A stretch of 44,341 nucleotides of DNA. Origin: Candidatus Omnitrophota bacterium. Lineage in GTDB: Bacteria > Omnitrophota > Gorgyraeia > JABMRG01. The notes under the pieces are model-generated. The model was not told where the DNA came from. It saw only the letters and a program-made list of their open reading frames with translations, and searched no databases. Every line of letters starts with the position of its first letter. The stretch's first letter is position 1. Below are positions 35,306 to 43,836 of this stretch, one piece after another. Both the position numbers and the translations under genes were made by a program. The stretch spans positions 1 to 44,341 of the forward strand of contig JABMQS010000025.1 in assembly GCA_013202525.1 (NCBI GenBank). Direction: 5' to 3'.

Positions 35306-36567
35306 CTATGTTTGGCTTTCGCGCTTTACCAAGACACAGCATAAACCTTTCTGCACCGGTTTTGCGCAGGGTATGTGATCTGATATTTAGCGGAAAGGTT
35401 CTTAAGGGTGTCGATGTAGAGGCCTTTCAGGAGGCCTTTGCAGGATATGTCGGTAGTAATCACGCCCTCTCTGTTTACTCGGCAAGGCTCGGTCTATACC
35501 TATCCATAAAGGCGCTTGGCCTCAGGGAAGGGGATGAGGTTATAGTTGCGGCCTACAACTTTCACATAGTACCCGTTCTCATAAAGGCCATGGGAATTAA
35601 ACCGGTCTTTGTAGATATTGATCCAGATACCTATAATATAGATCCATCCTTGATCGAAGCCAAGGTTTCAGAAAAGACAAAAGCGATCCTGGCCACGCAT
35701 CTTTTTGGCCAGAGCTGCCGCATGGATAAGATCATGGAGGTGGCGCGCAAACACAACCTTAAGGTCATCGAGGACTGTGCGCACTCCTGCGGCGCTGAAT
35801 ACAAAGGTCAGAAAGTCGGCACCTTCGGTGATCTGGGGGTCTTCAGCTTTGCTATGGGGAAGACCATAACATGTTTTGGCGGAGGCATGATAGTTTCAGG
35901 CAATAAGGAGCTGGCAGAGAAGATAGCCGGCTATATGAAAGATTATGCATATCCGGCCAAGAGTGCCCTGCTTGCAAAGATCCTTAAGATATCCATCTTA
36001 TTTGCGGTTACACATCCTCTCATATATCCTTACATAGGATATCCCCTATCTTTGGCCTGTTCACTGCTGGGCATAGATGTATTTGACAGATTTTCTGAGG
36101 AGCTTGTAGAAGAGTGGAAAGATCTGCCTAAGGGCCTGTTTAAGAGATTCACAAACCTGCAGGCCGCTGTAGGTACAGAACAGCTAAAGGGCATCGATGC
36201 CAGGATAGCATCAGCCAGGGAAAATGCGTTTATGTTAAGCAAAGGTCTTGGAGGAGAGGCTGAGCTTTCATTGCCTAAAGCAGCAGACGAAGCAAGGCAT
36301 ATCTATTTTTCGTATCGCCTGAGGCTGGATCGTGAGCCCGGGCCTTTCAGGAAGGCATTGTTAAGGAAGGGCATAGATACCAAACCGGACGATATCTCCG
36401 TCTGCCCTGAGATAGGCTTTTTTCAAGACGAAGACGCCAGCCCTTACAGTGCAGCCTTAGGCATAAAGAGAAAGTCCTTTGGCCTTCCATGCAGCCACTT
36501 TTTAGAAGAGGCTGATATCCGCTACATGATAGAGAAGATAAGAGAGGTCAACCTTATATCCTCATGA
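35302..36567 (+). CDS. DegT/DnrJ/EryC1-family aminotransferase with hydrophobic insert
   Basis: PLP-enzyme motifs are clear: V-I-E-D-C-A-H-S (D158, pyridine ring contact), F-S-F-A-M-G-K-T (K187, the Schiff-base lysine) and the preceding T-F-G-D-L-G-V. Family members transfer an amino group to a keto-sugar nucleotide. At 421 residues it is longer than the usual ~370-390, because residues ~221-262 (35962-36087) form a strongly hydrophobic insert. This may place the enzyme at the membrane. It overlaps the genes on both sides by 4 nt (ATGA). Confidence 0.86.
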   Translation: MTMFGFRALPRHSINLSAPVLRRVCDLIFSGKVLKGVDVEAFQEAFAGYVGSNHALSVYSARLGLYLSIKALGLREGDEVIVAAYNFHIVPVLIKAMGIKPVFVDIDPDTYNIDPSLIEAKVSEKTKAILATHLFGQSCRMDKIMEVARKHNLKVIEDCAHSCGAEYKGQKVGTFGDLGVFSFAMGKTITCFGGGMIVSGNKELAEKIAGYMKDYAYPAKSALLAKILKISILFAVTHPLIYPYIGYPLSLACSLLGIDVFDRFSEELVEEWKDLPKGLFKRFTNLQAAVGTEQLKGIDARIASARENAFMLSKGLGGEAELSLPKAADEARHIYFSYRLRLDREPGPFRKALLRKGIDTKPDDISVCPEIGFFQDEDASPYSAALGIKRKSFGLPCSHFLEEADIRYMIEKIREVNLISS

Positions 36568-37553
36568 GCATGAGACATCTTTTCCAGGGGGCCAACGCAG
36601 TAACGAGAGAGATCTTTCTAAAAAGAAGGATCCCACTGGCTGTCAGCTGGTCACTGACCCATCGCTGTAATCAGAAGTGCCTCTACTGCGGGATCTCGAA
36701 TCACAGTTGCGCGGAGCTGGATACGCAGAAGATACTGAATATGATAGAAGATCTTCGCAACATGGGTATGCGATGGGTATCTTTTACAGGGGGTGAGCCG
36801 CTATTGAGAGAAGACCTTGGGCAGATAGCAGCTTTTTCAAAGGCCAGAGGCCTGTATGTAAGCATCAGCACAAATGGCAGGCTGGTAAGCGAAAGATTGA
36901 ATGATCTGCTGTGTGTTGACAGGGTCAAGTTGAGCCTGGATGGGCCGCGTGATATTCAGGACACAATAAAGGGTGAGGGTTCTTTTGACAAGGTGATGGA
37001 GGCGATAGAATTGTGCAAAAAAAACAAGATACCACTATGCCTTGAGTGCGTGCTTTCCAGGTATAATATCAAATCGATCGATTACCTGCTCAGGTTTGCT
37101 TCAGAGCGCGGCCTGAAGGTTATCTTCCAGCCAGCCACTGAAAAGATTCTTTGGCAGGAGGAGCTCAATCCTCTGGCAGCCCCTAAAGATAGTTATAGGG
37201 GCGCAATAAGCCGCCTGATGAATGAGAAGAGAAGAGGCGCGCCTGTATATAATTCATTATCAGGTTTAAGACACCTTTACAGCTGGCCAGAGTCTAAGAG
37301 TATCAGATGCAGCGCAGGTCGCTTGAGCTTTGATATCAAGCCAGATGGTAGGATATTGGCATGCGACAGGATCCAGAGAAACTTCCCAGGCGCTAAGCCT
37401 TCAGGCGTCAGGGATGCTGTAAATAACATACCGCGCCCTTTAGATTGCAAGGATTGCTGGCGCAGTTCGCAGGTAGAATTTAATCTGTTATCTTCATTAA
37501 ATCCAGAGGCCATCTTTAGCTTTTTGGCCTTAGGCAGAAATGGCAGCGAGTGA
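36564..37553 (+). CDS. Radical SAM protein, MoaA/PqqE-like
   Basis: C35, C39 and C42 (H-R-C-N-Q-K-C-L-Y-C) and T-G-G-E-P-L-L-R-E-D define the core. The C-terminal part has I-R-C-S-A-G, G-R-I-L-A-C-D-R and C-K-D-C-W, a reduced SPASM/twitch-like set. At 329 residues it is the shortest of the rSAM set. It overlaps the aminotransferase by 4 nt and precedes three more rSAM genes without a break. Substrate unknown. Confidence 0.85.
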   Translation: MSMRHLFQGANAVTREIFLKRRIPLAVSWSLTHRCNQKCLYCGISNHSCAELDTQKILNMIEDLRNMGMRWVSFTGGEPLLREDLGQIAAFSKARGLYVSISTNGRLVSERLNDLLCVDRVKLSLDGPRDIQDTIKGEGSFDKVMEAIELCKKNKIPLCLECVLSRYNIKSIDYLLRFASERGLKVIFQPATEKILWQEELNPLAAPKDSYRGAISRLMNEKRRGAPVYNSLSGLRHLYSWPESKSIRCSAGRLSFDIKPDGRILACDRIQRNFPGAKPSGVRDAVNNIPRPLDCKDCWRSSQVEFNLLSSLNPEAIFSFLALGRNGSE

Positions 37554-37556
37554 GCT

Positions 37557-38987
37557 ATGATCAAGATCGCATTATTGAGGGCACCGCTTATATCTGAAGA
37601 CAAAACGATCCATGCAAGGCAGCTCCATCCCCCTTTTGACCTTAAATATATCCAGTCGATTCTTGGTGCAGAGGGTTGCCATATCAGTTTGACCGACTGT
37701 TGGGTAGAACCTCATACCTTAAAGGGTGTGGCAGCGAGCCTGCTTGATTACGCCCCTGAGATGCTTGTGATCTCAGCCACAAATTATAATTATGACTGGT
37801 CCAGAGAGCTTGCATCTATCCTGAAGTCAGAAGGTAAGGATATGATCATTGTGGCCATAGGAGCAGATGCGAGCAGTTCACCTAAGAGATACAGATATGA
37901 GGGTTCACCCTTTGATGTCTGCATAAGGGGTGAACCGGAAGAAGAGATACTCAGTTTTGTAAAAGGCCTTAAGGCAGGCAGGCCTGCCTGCCGGACAGGC
38001 GGGGATGCACATGGGTTGATAGATGGGACGACAGACCTATGCATTGTAAAGGACCTGGACAGTTTGCCTCCGCCGCAATATACGAAGGAAGAGATCAGGA
38101 GGTATAATTTTCTCTACCCGCTGCCATTACGAAAGAAGATAAGGTGGGGCTTTCTTATATCTTCAAGGGGTTGTTGGCACAAATGCAGCTTTTGTTCCTG
38201 CTACATACGCAAGAGTTTCGGAAAGACCGTTAGGTTCAGAAAACCGGAGCATGTCGCCGACGAGATAGAGGGCCTGAAGAAAATTGGTGTTAACATGGTA
38301 TCTTTCGAGGATGACGACTTTACCTTGAGCAGAAAGCACCTGCGGTCTGTATGCAGTGAGATAAAGAGAAGGGGCATCGATATAAACTGGTCTTGTCACG
38401 CACGTCTGGATGAGCTCGATTCCGAGATATTGGGTGAGATGAAGGAGGCAGGATGTGCGCTTCTGCTTATAGGCATGGAGTCCGGGTCACTGAGGATGCA
38501 CAGCTTGTTGGAGAAATTTGCAAGACCTGAGCTGGTACTTAAGAAGGGCCATGAGATACTCAAGGAGGCCAGGAGGCATAATATATCCACGCATCTTCTT
38601 TTTATGCTCGGCCTCCCCACAGAAGGCTCGGAAGATATTGCAGAGAGCATGGAGGCGGCAAAGAGGTTGTCTTCAGATACCATTCAGATGCATTTTTTTA
38701 CGCCATATCCGGACTCAAGGCTCTATTCCCAATATAAGGACAGGATTGCGCCTGAGCTTGATTCTAAGATGTACCATTACAGCTATCCCGCCCTTAATAT
38801 GAGCAACCTTTCTGATGAGGCCCTGAGAGAGAAATACACTGAATTCTACAGAAACCATTACCTGAATGCTGGATATATGATCAGGCATGCGAAGAGATAC
38901 GGCCTCTTTTACCTCTTTAACCCATCTGTGCTTAAAGGGCTCTTTTCTGTAATGGTAGATGTTACAAAACGTGAGCATAAAGGATGA
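37557..38987 (+). CDS. B12-binding-type radical SAM protein with in-frame palindrome
   Basis: The N-terminal domain (I-A-L-L-R-A-P, H-P-P-F-D-L-K-Y-I-Q) fits cobalamin-binding, with I-R-G-E-P-E-E-E as the conserved acidic turn. C206, C210 and C213 (R-G-C-W-H-K-C-S-F-C) bind the radical cluster. Residues 139-150 (K-A-G-R-P-A-C-R-T-G-G-D) are encoded by a perfect DNA palindrome plus a flank and look like an insertion in a surface loop. It starts 3 nt after the previous gene and overlaps the next by 4 nt. Confidence 0.86.
   Translation: MIKIALLRAPLISEDKTIHARQLHPPFDLKYIQSILGAEGCHISLTDCWVEPHTLKGVAASLLDYAPEMLVISATNYNYDWSRELASILKSEGKDMIIVAIGADASSSPKRYRYEGSPFDVCIRGEPEEEILSFVKGLKAGRPACRTGGDAHGLIDGTTDLCIVKDLDSLPPPQYTKEEIRRYNFLYPLPLRKKIRWGFLISSRGCWHKCSFCSCYIRKSFGKTVRFRKPEHVADEIEGLKKIGVNMVSFEDDDFTLSRKHLRSVCSEIKRRGIDINWSCHARLDELDSEILGEMKEAGCALLLIGMESGSLRMHSLLEKFARPELVLKKGHEILKEARRHNISTHLLFMLGLPTEGSEDIAESMEAAKRLSSDTIQMHFFTPYPDSRLYSQYKDRIAPELDSKMYHYSYPALNMSNLSDEALREKYTEFYRNHYLNAGYMIRHAKRYGLFYLFNPSVLKGLFSVMVDVTKREHKG
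37973..37992. repeat. Perfect 20-bp palindrome inside a coding sequence
   Basis: The segment GGCAGGCAGGCCTGCCTGCC is its own reverse complement and is followed by GGACAGGCGGGG, which partly repeats it. It is read in frame in the B12-rSAM gene at 37557. Its base composition is far richer in G+C than the surroundings. It looks like an intragenic copy of a dispersed palindromic element. Confidence 0.85.
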
Positions 38988-40480
38988 AGGTAGTATTTGT
39001 ACATTTCGGCAGAGAGAATATGGGTATCGAATACCTCTCGGCTGCATTAAGAAGGGATGGTCACGAGGTTGCGCTTGTACACGACCCCGGCCTCTTCTCC
39101 ACAGAGGACAATGTCTTCCACTCTCCCTTTCTTGAAAAGATATTCAGGACAGAAAATATTGCAGACAGGATCGTCAGCAAAAAGCCGGACCTGGTTGCAT
39201 TTTCTGCATACACGACTACATATAGGCGCCTGTTGGCCATAGCAGAGGACTTAAAAAAAAGAAGCTCTGTTCCTGTAATCTTTGGCGGTATGCATCCTAC
39301 GCTGGTTCCCGAAAGGGTCATATCCTCGCCTTTTATAGATTATGTGCATATAGGGGAGGGGGAGGCTACTTTTCCAGCTTTTGTCGCCTCTCTATCCGAT
39401 GGCAGGAGCCTGGAAGATACTAATAACATATTCTATAAAAGAAACGGCAGCATATTAAGGACCCCGCTATTTGCGCCGATCAAAGACCTTGATAGCATTC
39501 CATTTCCTGATAAGGAATTATTCGCGGGCTCGGTCCGCTACAAAGACGATTATATGATCCTGGCCAGCAGAGGATGCCACAACAGCTGCAGTTACTGTTG
39601 TGAGAGTTTTTTAAACAGGCTTTATGGGAATGGTTATTTCAGGAGGAGGTCTGTGACCTCTGTTATAGATGAACTCTGCTTCATGAAAGAGAGATATAAT
39701 TTCAGGGAAGTGATGTTCTTTGACAGCATATTGTTTACTGATAAGAAGTGGCTTAAGGAGATGCTCTCTTTATACAGGCGCAAGGTAGGCGTCCCGTTCA
39801 GATGCACCGGGCATGTCGATTTATTAGATTGCGAGACCGCAGGATTATTGAAGGATGCCGGTTGCTACACCATCGATTTTGGTGTGCAGAGTTTCAACCA
39901 GGGGTTTCGCAAGGAGGCCCTGAACCGCAGAGAGGACAACGCGCAGATAAGGAAGGCGTTTGATGTTTGCGATGGCATGAGATTAAGATATGATGTAGAC
40001 CTTATGTTCGGCTTGCCGGAGTCATCGGTGGAAGATTATAGATTGCCTCTAAGCTTTATGCAGGACAACAAGTACCTCAATCGTCTTAAGTGCTACAATC
40101 TTTCATTTTACCCGCGGCTTTCTATTACGCAAAATGCCAGAGAACGGGGTTTATTGAATGATAAGAATATAGAGGATATAGAAGAGGGCAGGATAGGAGA
40201 TTGGTTTCATGTAGATTCGATAAAAGAACCGGCACAGAAGAGGCAGAAGGAGGCTTTTCAGAAGCTCTATAAACTCTATCCGGCTATGCCCGGTTTCTTG
40301 CGTAGATTTGTGGCAAAGAGAGATCTTCACCGGGCCTTTCGTTTTATACCGTATGGGCTTGTTATCTTTGTGCAGTTTCTGATAGGCCTCTTTAAGAGGG
40401 ATTATCGTTTCAGGATATATATAAATAATTATCTGCACCATACCAGGATGCGCTTTTCTTCAAGTAAAGGTAAAAGGTGA
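38984..40480 (+). CDS. B12-binding-type radical SAM protein
   Basis: The cobalamin-binding-like domain has M-G-I-E-Y-L-S-A-A-L, V-I-F-G-G-M-H-P and H-I-G-E-G-E, the last two highly typical of B12-rSAM proteins. C198, C202 and C205 (R-G-C-H-N-S-C-S-Y-C) form the cluster site, followed directly by C206. The C-terminal ~90 residues are basic and contain a hydrophobic stretch (L-V-I-F-V-Q-F-L-I-G-L-F, near 460-471), perhaps a membrane contact. It overlaps the upstream gene as ATGA and stops 1 nt before the next gene. Substrate unknown. Confidence 0.86.
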   Translation: MKVVFVHFGRENMGIEYLSAALRRDGHEVALVHDPGLFSTEDNVFHSPFLEKIFRTENIADRIVSKKPDLVAFSAYTTTYRRLLAIAEDLKKRSSVPVIFGGMHPTLVPERVISSPFIDYVHIGEGEATFPAFVASLSDGRSLEDTNNIFYKRNGSILRTPLFAPIKDLDSIPFPDKELFAGSVRYKDDYMILASRGCHNSCSYCCESFLNRLYGNGYFRRRSVTSVIDELCFMKERYNFREVMFFDSILFTDKKWLKEMLSLYRRKVGVPFRCTGHVDLLDCETAGLLKDAGCYTIDFGVQSFNQGFRKEALNRREDNAQIRKAFDVCDGMRLRYDVDLMFGLPESSVEDYRLPLSFMQDNKYLNRLKCYNLSFYPRLSITQNARERGLLNDKNIEDIEEGRIGDWFHVDSIKEPAQKRQKEAFQKLYKLYPAMPGFLRRFVAKRDLHRAFRFIPYGLVIFVQFLIGLFKRDYRFRIYINNYLHHTRMRFSSSKGKR

Positions 40481-40481
40481 T

Positions 40482-41570
40482 ATGAATATATCCATGAGGT
40501 TTTTCGGCAGGCACATGAAGTATTACAGGATCATGAAGAGGGTTATCATCAAAAAACCCCTCGTCCTCCTGAGAATTCTGGTCAATTATTTCCGCATATG
40601 GGTGCTAAAGGAGAATGTGGTCAGGAAGGTCGAGATGGGTCTGACCTTTGATTGTCAGTGCCATTGCCCAAAGTGTTCATCCGAGATGATGAGAGGCCAT
40701 AAGAAGGAGAGGTTAGGCCTTGCGGAGATCGCGAAGGCCGCCTCTGAGATACTCGAGCTTGGGGCCGTGCAGATAAATCTGACGGGCGGAGAGCCACTGA
40801 TGGCAGAAGACTTTTTTCAGATAGTCAGATGCTTTAAGCCTCACAAGACTATAATAACTATAAATACAAACGGGCTTCTTTTGACCGAGGACATGATCGA
40901 CAGGCTGGAGAGGGCCGGCGTTGATATCATAAAGATCAGTATCGACAGCCCTATCGAGGCAGAACATGATAAGTATAGAGGCTATGATGGCTGCTATAGC
41001 CGGGCCATTAAGGCGCTCTCGTATATAAAGAGCAAGAGCTCTATCCTGGGTCAGATATCGACAGTCTGCATTAAGGAGAATCTGGGCAGTGACAGGATAT
41101 GGAAGCTTGTAGAGATGGCCAGGGAATATGATGCATTGCTTGGCCTGACTATCCCTGCCGCCTCGGGCAGGTGGTTGGGGCAGGATGGGGTGCTCTTGGA
41201 TGAAAAAGACAGGGAAGTGCTGGGGGCCCTGGTAAAGATACCGCATGTCATAAGGGATACGGATGAGGGCTATATGAGAAGCCACTGCCCGGCGGGCTCA
41301 GAGGAGTTCTACCTGACATGTTATGGAGATATCATACCCTGTCCGCTGATCCAGATCTCTTTTGGCAATGTAAAGAGTCTGCCCTTGAGGGTGATATGGC
41401 AGAGGATGTCGGATTACAAGGTATTCAAAGAAAAGAAGGGCCTGGGGTGCCTGGCAGGAGAGGACAGAGACTTTATAGACAGATACCTGATGCCTTTAAA
41501 AGACAAGGCATCCCTGCCTGTCTCGATCGAAGAGCATCACACCTCAAAAGTGGAGGATGATCTTGTCTAA
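40482..41570 (+). CDS. Radical SAM protein with SPASM/twitch-like C-terminus
   Basis: A ~50-residue basic/hydrophobic N-terminus precedes the motif C58-x3-C62-x2-C65 (with an extra C60 inside), then T-G-G-E-P-L-M-A-E-D. The C-terminus has H-C-P-A-G, C-Y-G-D-I-I-P-C-P and a final G-L-G-C-L. The basic N-terminus could bind membrane, as could the hydrophobic stretch in the preceding gene's product. It is the last of four consecutive rSAM genes (36564-41570). Substrate unknown. Confidence 0.85.
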   Translation: MNISMRFFGRHMKYYRIMKRVIIKKPLVLLRILVNYFRIWVLKENVVRKVEMGLTFDCQCHCPKCSSEMMRGHKKERLGLAEIAKAASEILELGAVQINLTGGEPLMAEDFFQIVRCFKPHKTIITINTNGLLLTEDMIDRLERAGVDIIKISIDSPIEAEHDKYRGYDGCYSRAIKALSYIKSKSSILGQISTVCIKENLGSDRIWKLVEMAREYDALLGLTIPAASGRWLGQDGVLLDEKDREVLGALVKIPHVIRDTDEGYMRSHCPAGSEEFYLTCYGDIIPCPLIQISFGNVKSLPLRVIWQRMSDYKVFKEKKGLGCLAGEDRDFIDRYLMPLKDKASLPVSIEEHHTSKVEDDLV

Positions 41571-42534
41571 GGAGAATCCCGGCAACATAGCTCTTAAGCA
41601 GCGAGATTATCGATCTTGCGGCATGAGGCCTTCTGTTTCGGCCGTGATAATACACCACAACAATAGGGACCTGCTAAAGAAATGCCTCGCGTCCTTAAAG
41701 AGGCAGACGCATGCCCCATCCGAGATACTGCTTGTAGATAATGGTTCGACAGATGGTTCGGCACTTTCTGTTTCAGCAGAGTTTCCCGAGGCCAGGCTTC
41801 TCAGAAACGATTGCAATCTGGCCTTTTCCCGGGCCTGTAACAAGGCCATAGGTATGGCAGCTGGTGAGTTTATCCTGCTGCTCAACAATGATGTAGTGTT
41901 GGACGAGGGATATATAGGATCCCTGCTCGAATGCATGTCAGCCGATGGGGGGGTAGGCATTGCAGGCGGCAAGATCCTCTCTGCGGATAGGAGGCGTATA
42001 GATTCAGCCGGGCAGTCTCTTGCCAGGTCGAGGAAGGTCATCGACAGAGGCTATGGCCAGCCCGATAATAGACAGTATGATAAGCCCATGCATGTTTTCG
42101 GGATCGGAGCGTCAGCAGCATGCTACAGGCGCAGCATGCTCGATGAGATAACCGATGAGGGCAAGTATTTTGACGAAGGATTTGAGTTCTTCTATGAAGA
42201 TATGGATCTCTCATGCAGGGCACAAAGAAAAGGCTGGAAGGCGTACTATCAGCCAAAGGCAACAGCTGCCCACGTAAGAGGCGCCACGTCAAAGACGCAT
42301 GAGCCCAGATTTTCTTTTCTGAAGAAATACTATATTGCCCATCTGAGTACCCGGCTGCAGCGCTGCGCTATAAAGAGCCGTTATCTCTTGATATCAAAGC
42401 ATGATTCCGCAGGAGATATCGCAAGGAATCTGCCTTTTTTATTATGGTATGAGATAAGGCAGGCGGCCTATATCCTGCTGTTTAACCCGGCTATTATCTT
42501 TACTAAGAAGGCAAAGGCAGGAGCAGACCATTGA
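41557..42534 (+). CDS. GT2-family glycosyltransferase
   Basis: Motifs S-A-V-I-I-H-H-N-N, L-L-V-D-N-G-S-T-D-G-S, L-L-L-N-N-D-V-V-L and F-Y-E-D-M-D-L-S-C-R-A identify a rhamnosyltransferase-like GT2 enzyme, related to the one at 31769. The start is uncertain: ATG 41557 directly abuts GGAGG (41552-41556), while TTG 41563 has ideal spacing and ATG 41623 would still keep the core. The tail (residues ~290-325) has a hydrophobic patch. It overlaps the rSAM by 14 nt and the ligase by 4 nt. Confidence 0.84.
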   Translation: MILSKENPGNIALKQRDYRSCGMRPSVSAVIIHHNNRDLLKKCLASLKRQTHAPSEILLVDNGSTDGSALSVSAEFPEARLLRNDCNLAFSRACNKAIGMAAGEFILLLNNDVVLDEGYIGSLLECMSADGGVGIAGGKILSADRRRIDSAGQSLARSRKVIDRGYGQPDNRQYDKPMHVFGIGASAACYRRSMLDEITDEGKYFDEGFEFFYEDMDLSCRAQRKGWKAYYQPKATAAHVRGATSKTHEPRFSFLKKYYIAHLSTRLQRCAIKSRYLLISKHDSAGDIARNLPFLLWYEIRQAAYILLFNPAIIFTKKAKAGADH

Positions 42535-43769
42535 ATATCTGGATATATATCCTGGTCATTATCTTTCTTTTACCGTTTTTTTCACCCGATGTCTTTCCGG
42601 CAGGCTCCTTGTGCCTATACGCTGTCTTATCGGCACTTCTTCTAGCCTTTGCTATGCAGACAAGGACCTGGCTTAAGGATCGAAAGATCATTTTGCCATG
42701 TGTAGTCTGGTTTGCCATAGTTTTTATTACCAGCCTCTTTGCTCAACACCCGGAGGCTGCTTTAACCAGCGCCTTTTATGTCGCATTAGGTGTTTTGGCA
42801 TTTATCATAATGGCAGGCGCTCATCCGAAAAAGAAGAACTCTCTTGCACTGGTGCTTATTGCTGCCTCATCTGTTGTTGCATTGCATGCCATATTGCAGT
42901 ATTTTGTCTTCTTTGATAAGCTCATACCGTATATCACCGCAAACAGGCCCGCTCTTACCGGCAGCGAACTTGTGCATATACTGGATATTATTGACAGGCG
43001 CCGCGTCTTTTCCGTGTTCAGCAGTCCAAATCTGCTTGCTTCATACCTGGCCATGATCAATATGATAGTCCTCGGTTATCTCTTATCAGCCCGGTCGACC
43101 CGGGCATTCCTTTCATTTTCTGCGGCGCTGATGCTTAACTGTTTTGGCCTTTGGCTGACATCATCAATGACAGGACTTGTGAGTTTTGTTTTCGGAATCA
43201 TCATCTTTTTTCTGATACTATTTATAAAAGACAAGAGAAGGCGCTGGCATAACAATCAGATCCTGATCTCATTTGGAGTCCTTGCAGGTACCTTATTCGT
43301 ACTCTTGTGCTTTAATAGGTCTTTTAGCAGCATATGCACAGATAGCCTCCTCGCGTCTCTAAAAAACCGCTTGATATTCTGGAAGGCGGCGATACGCATT
43401 ATATCAGCAAGCCCCCTATCCTTTACAGGCCTGGGTAATTTTGCTTATTTATACCGCACTTATGTGCCTTTTGCATCCGCTGAAAGCACGATGGTCCACA
43501 ATCTGATGTTACAGTTATGGGTCGAGACCGGTCTTTACGGGCTCCTGGCATTCCTGTGGTTTTTGTATGCGCTCATACTCAACGCGGTAAGAACTATTTT
43601 GCCTCAAGACGTTGAAAATGGCAGGGCCTATCAGAAGATAGGTATATTGTGCGCGGTATGCGTTTTCATCTTTCACAATATGGCTGGCTTTAGCTTTTTC
43701 GTGCCACAGACTGCTCTGATATTCTGGATAGTCTGCGCACTAAGCATAGACCATTCTTTATTTTCTTGA
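42531..43769 (+). CDS. O-antigen ligase / Wzy-like membrane protein
   Basis: The 412-residue protein has ~12 hydrophobic spans and the typical periplasmic loop followed by M-V-H-N-L-M-L-Q-L-W-V-E-T-G-L-Y-G-L, the O-antigen_lig signature. It would ligate or polymerise the exported glycan on the periplasmic side; in a Wzm/Wzt locus a ligase role is favoured. The TTG start at 42531 overlaps the previous TGA and has AGGAG (42519-42523) with 7-nt spacing. It is the last gene of the cluster; no terminator is visible after it. Confidence 0.83.
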   Translation: MNIWIYILVIIFLLPFFSPDVFPAGSLCLYAVLSALLLAFAMQTRTWLKDRKIILPCVVWFAIVFITSLFAQHPEAALTSAFYVALGVLAFIIMAGAHPKKKNSLALVLIAASSVVALHAILQYFVFFDKLIPYITANRPALTGSELVHILDIIDRRRVFSVFSSPNLLASYLAMINMIVLGYLLSARSTRAFLSFSAALMLNCFGLWLTSSMTGLVSFVFGIIIFFLILFIKDKRRRWHNNQILISFGVLAGTLFVLLCFNRSFSSICTDSLLASLKNRLIFWKAAIRIISASPLSFTGLGNFAYLYRTYVPFASAESTMVHNLMLQLWVETGLYGLLAFLWFLYALILNAVRTILPQDVENGRAYQKIGILCAVCVFIFHNMAGFSFFVPQTALIFWIVCALSIDHSLFS

Positions 43770-43794
43770 CTTATCTTTGCCGACTTCTTATAAT
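43766..43794 (+). promoter_or_regulatory. Near-consensus sigma-70-type promoter
   Basis: TTGACT (43766-43771) and TATAAT (43789-43794) are separated by exactly 17 nt. The -35 box overlaps the stop codon of the ligase gene. Transcription would begin near 43801, giving a ~35-nt leader with GGAGAGGGG (43823-43831) before the ATG at 43837. Confidence 0.85.
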
Positions 43795-43836
43795 ATAGAT
43801 AACATTAGAAATTGTTGTTAACGGAGAGGGGATAAG

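Noticed and set aside
16860-42534. Hidden RiPP precursor peptide for the SPASM proteins
   Set aside because: Gaps are too short, the only one above 100 bp (29602-29714) is a hairpin, and no short frame with a leader-like sequence stands out.
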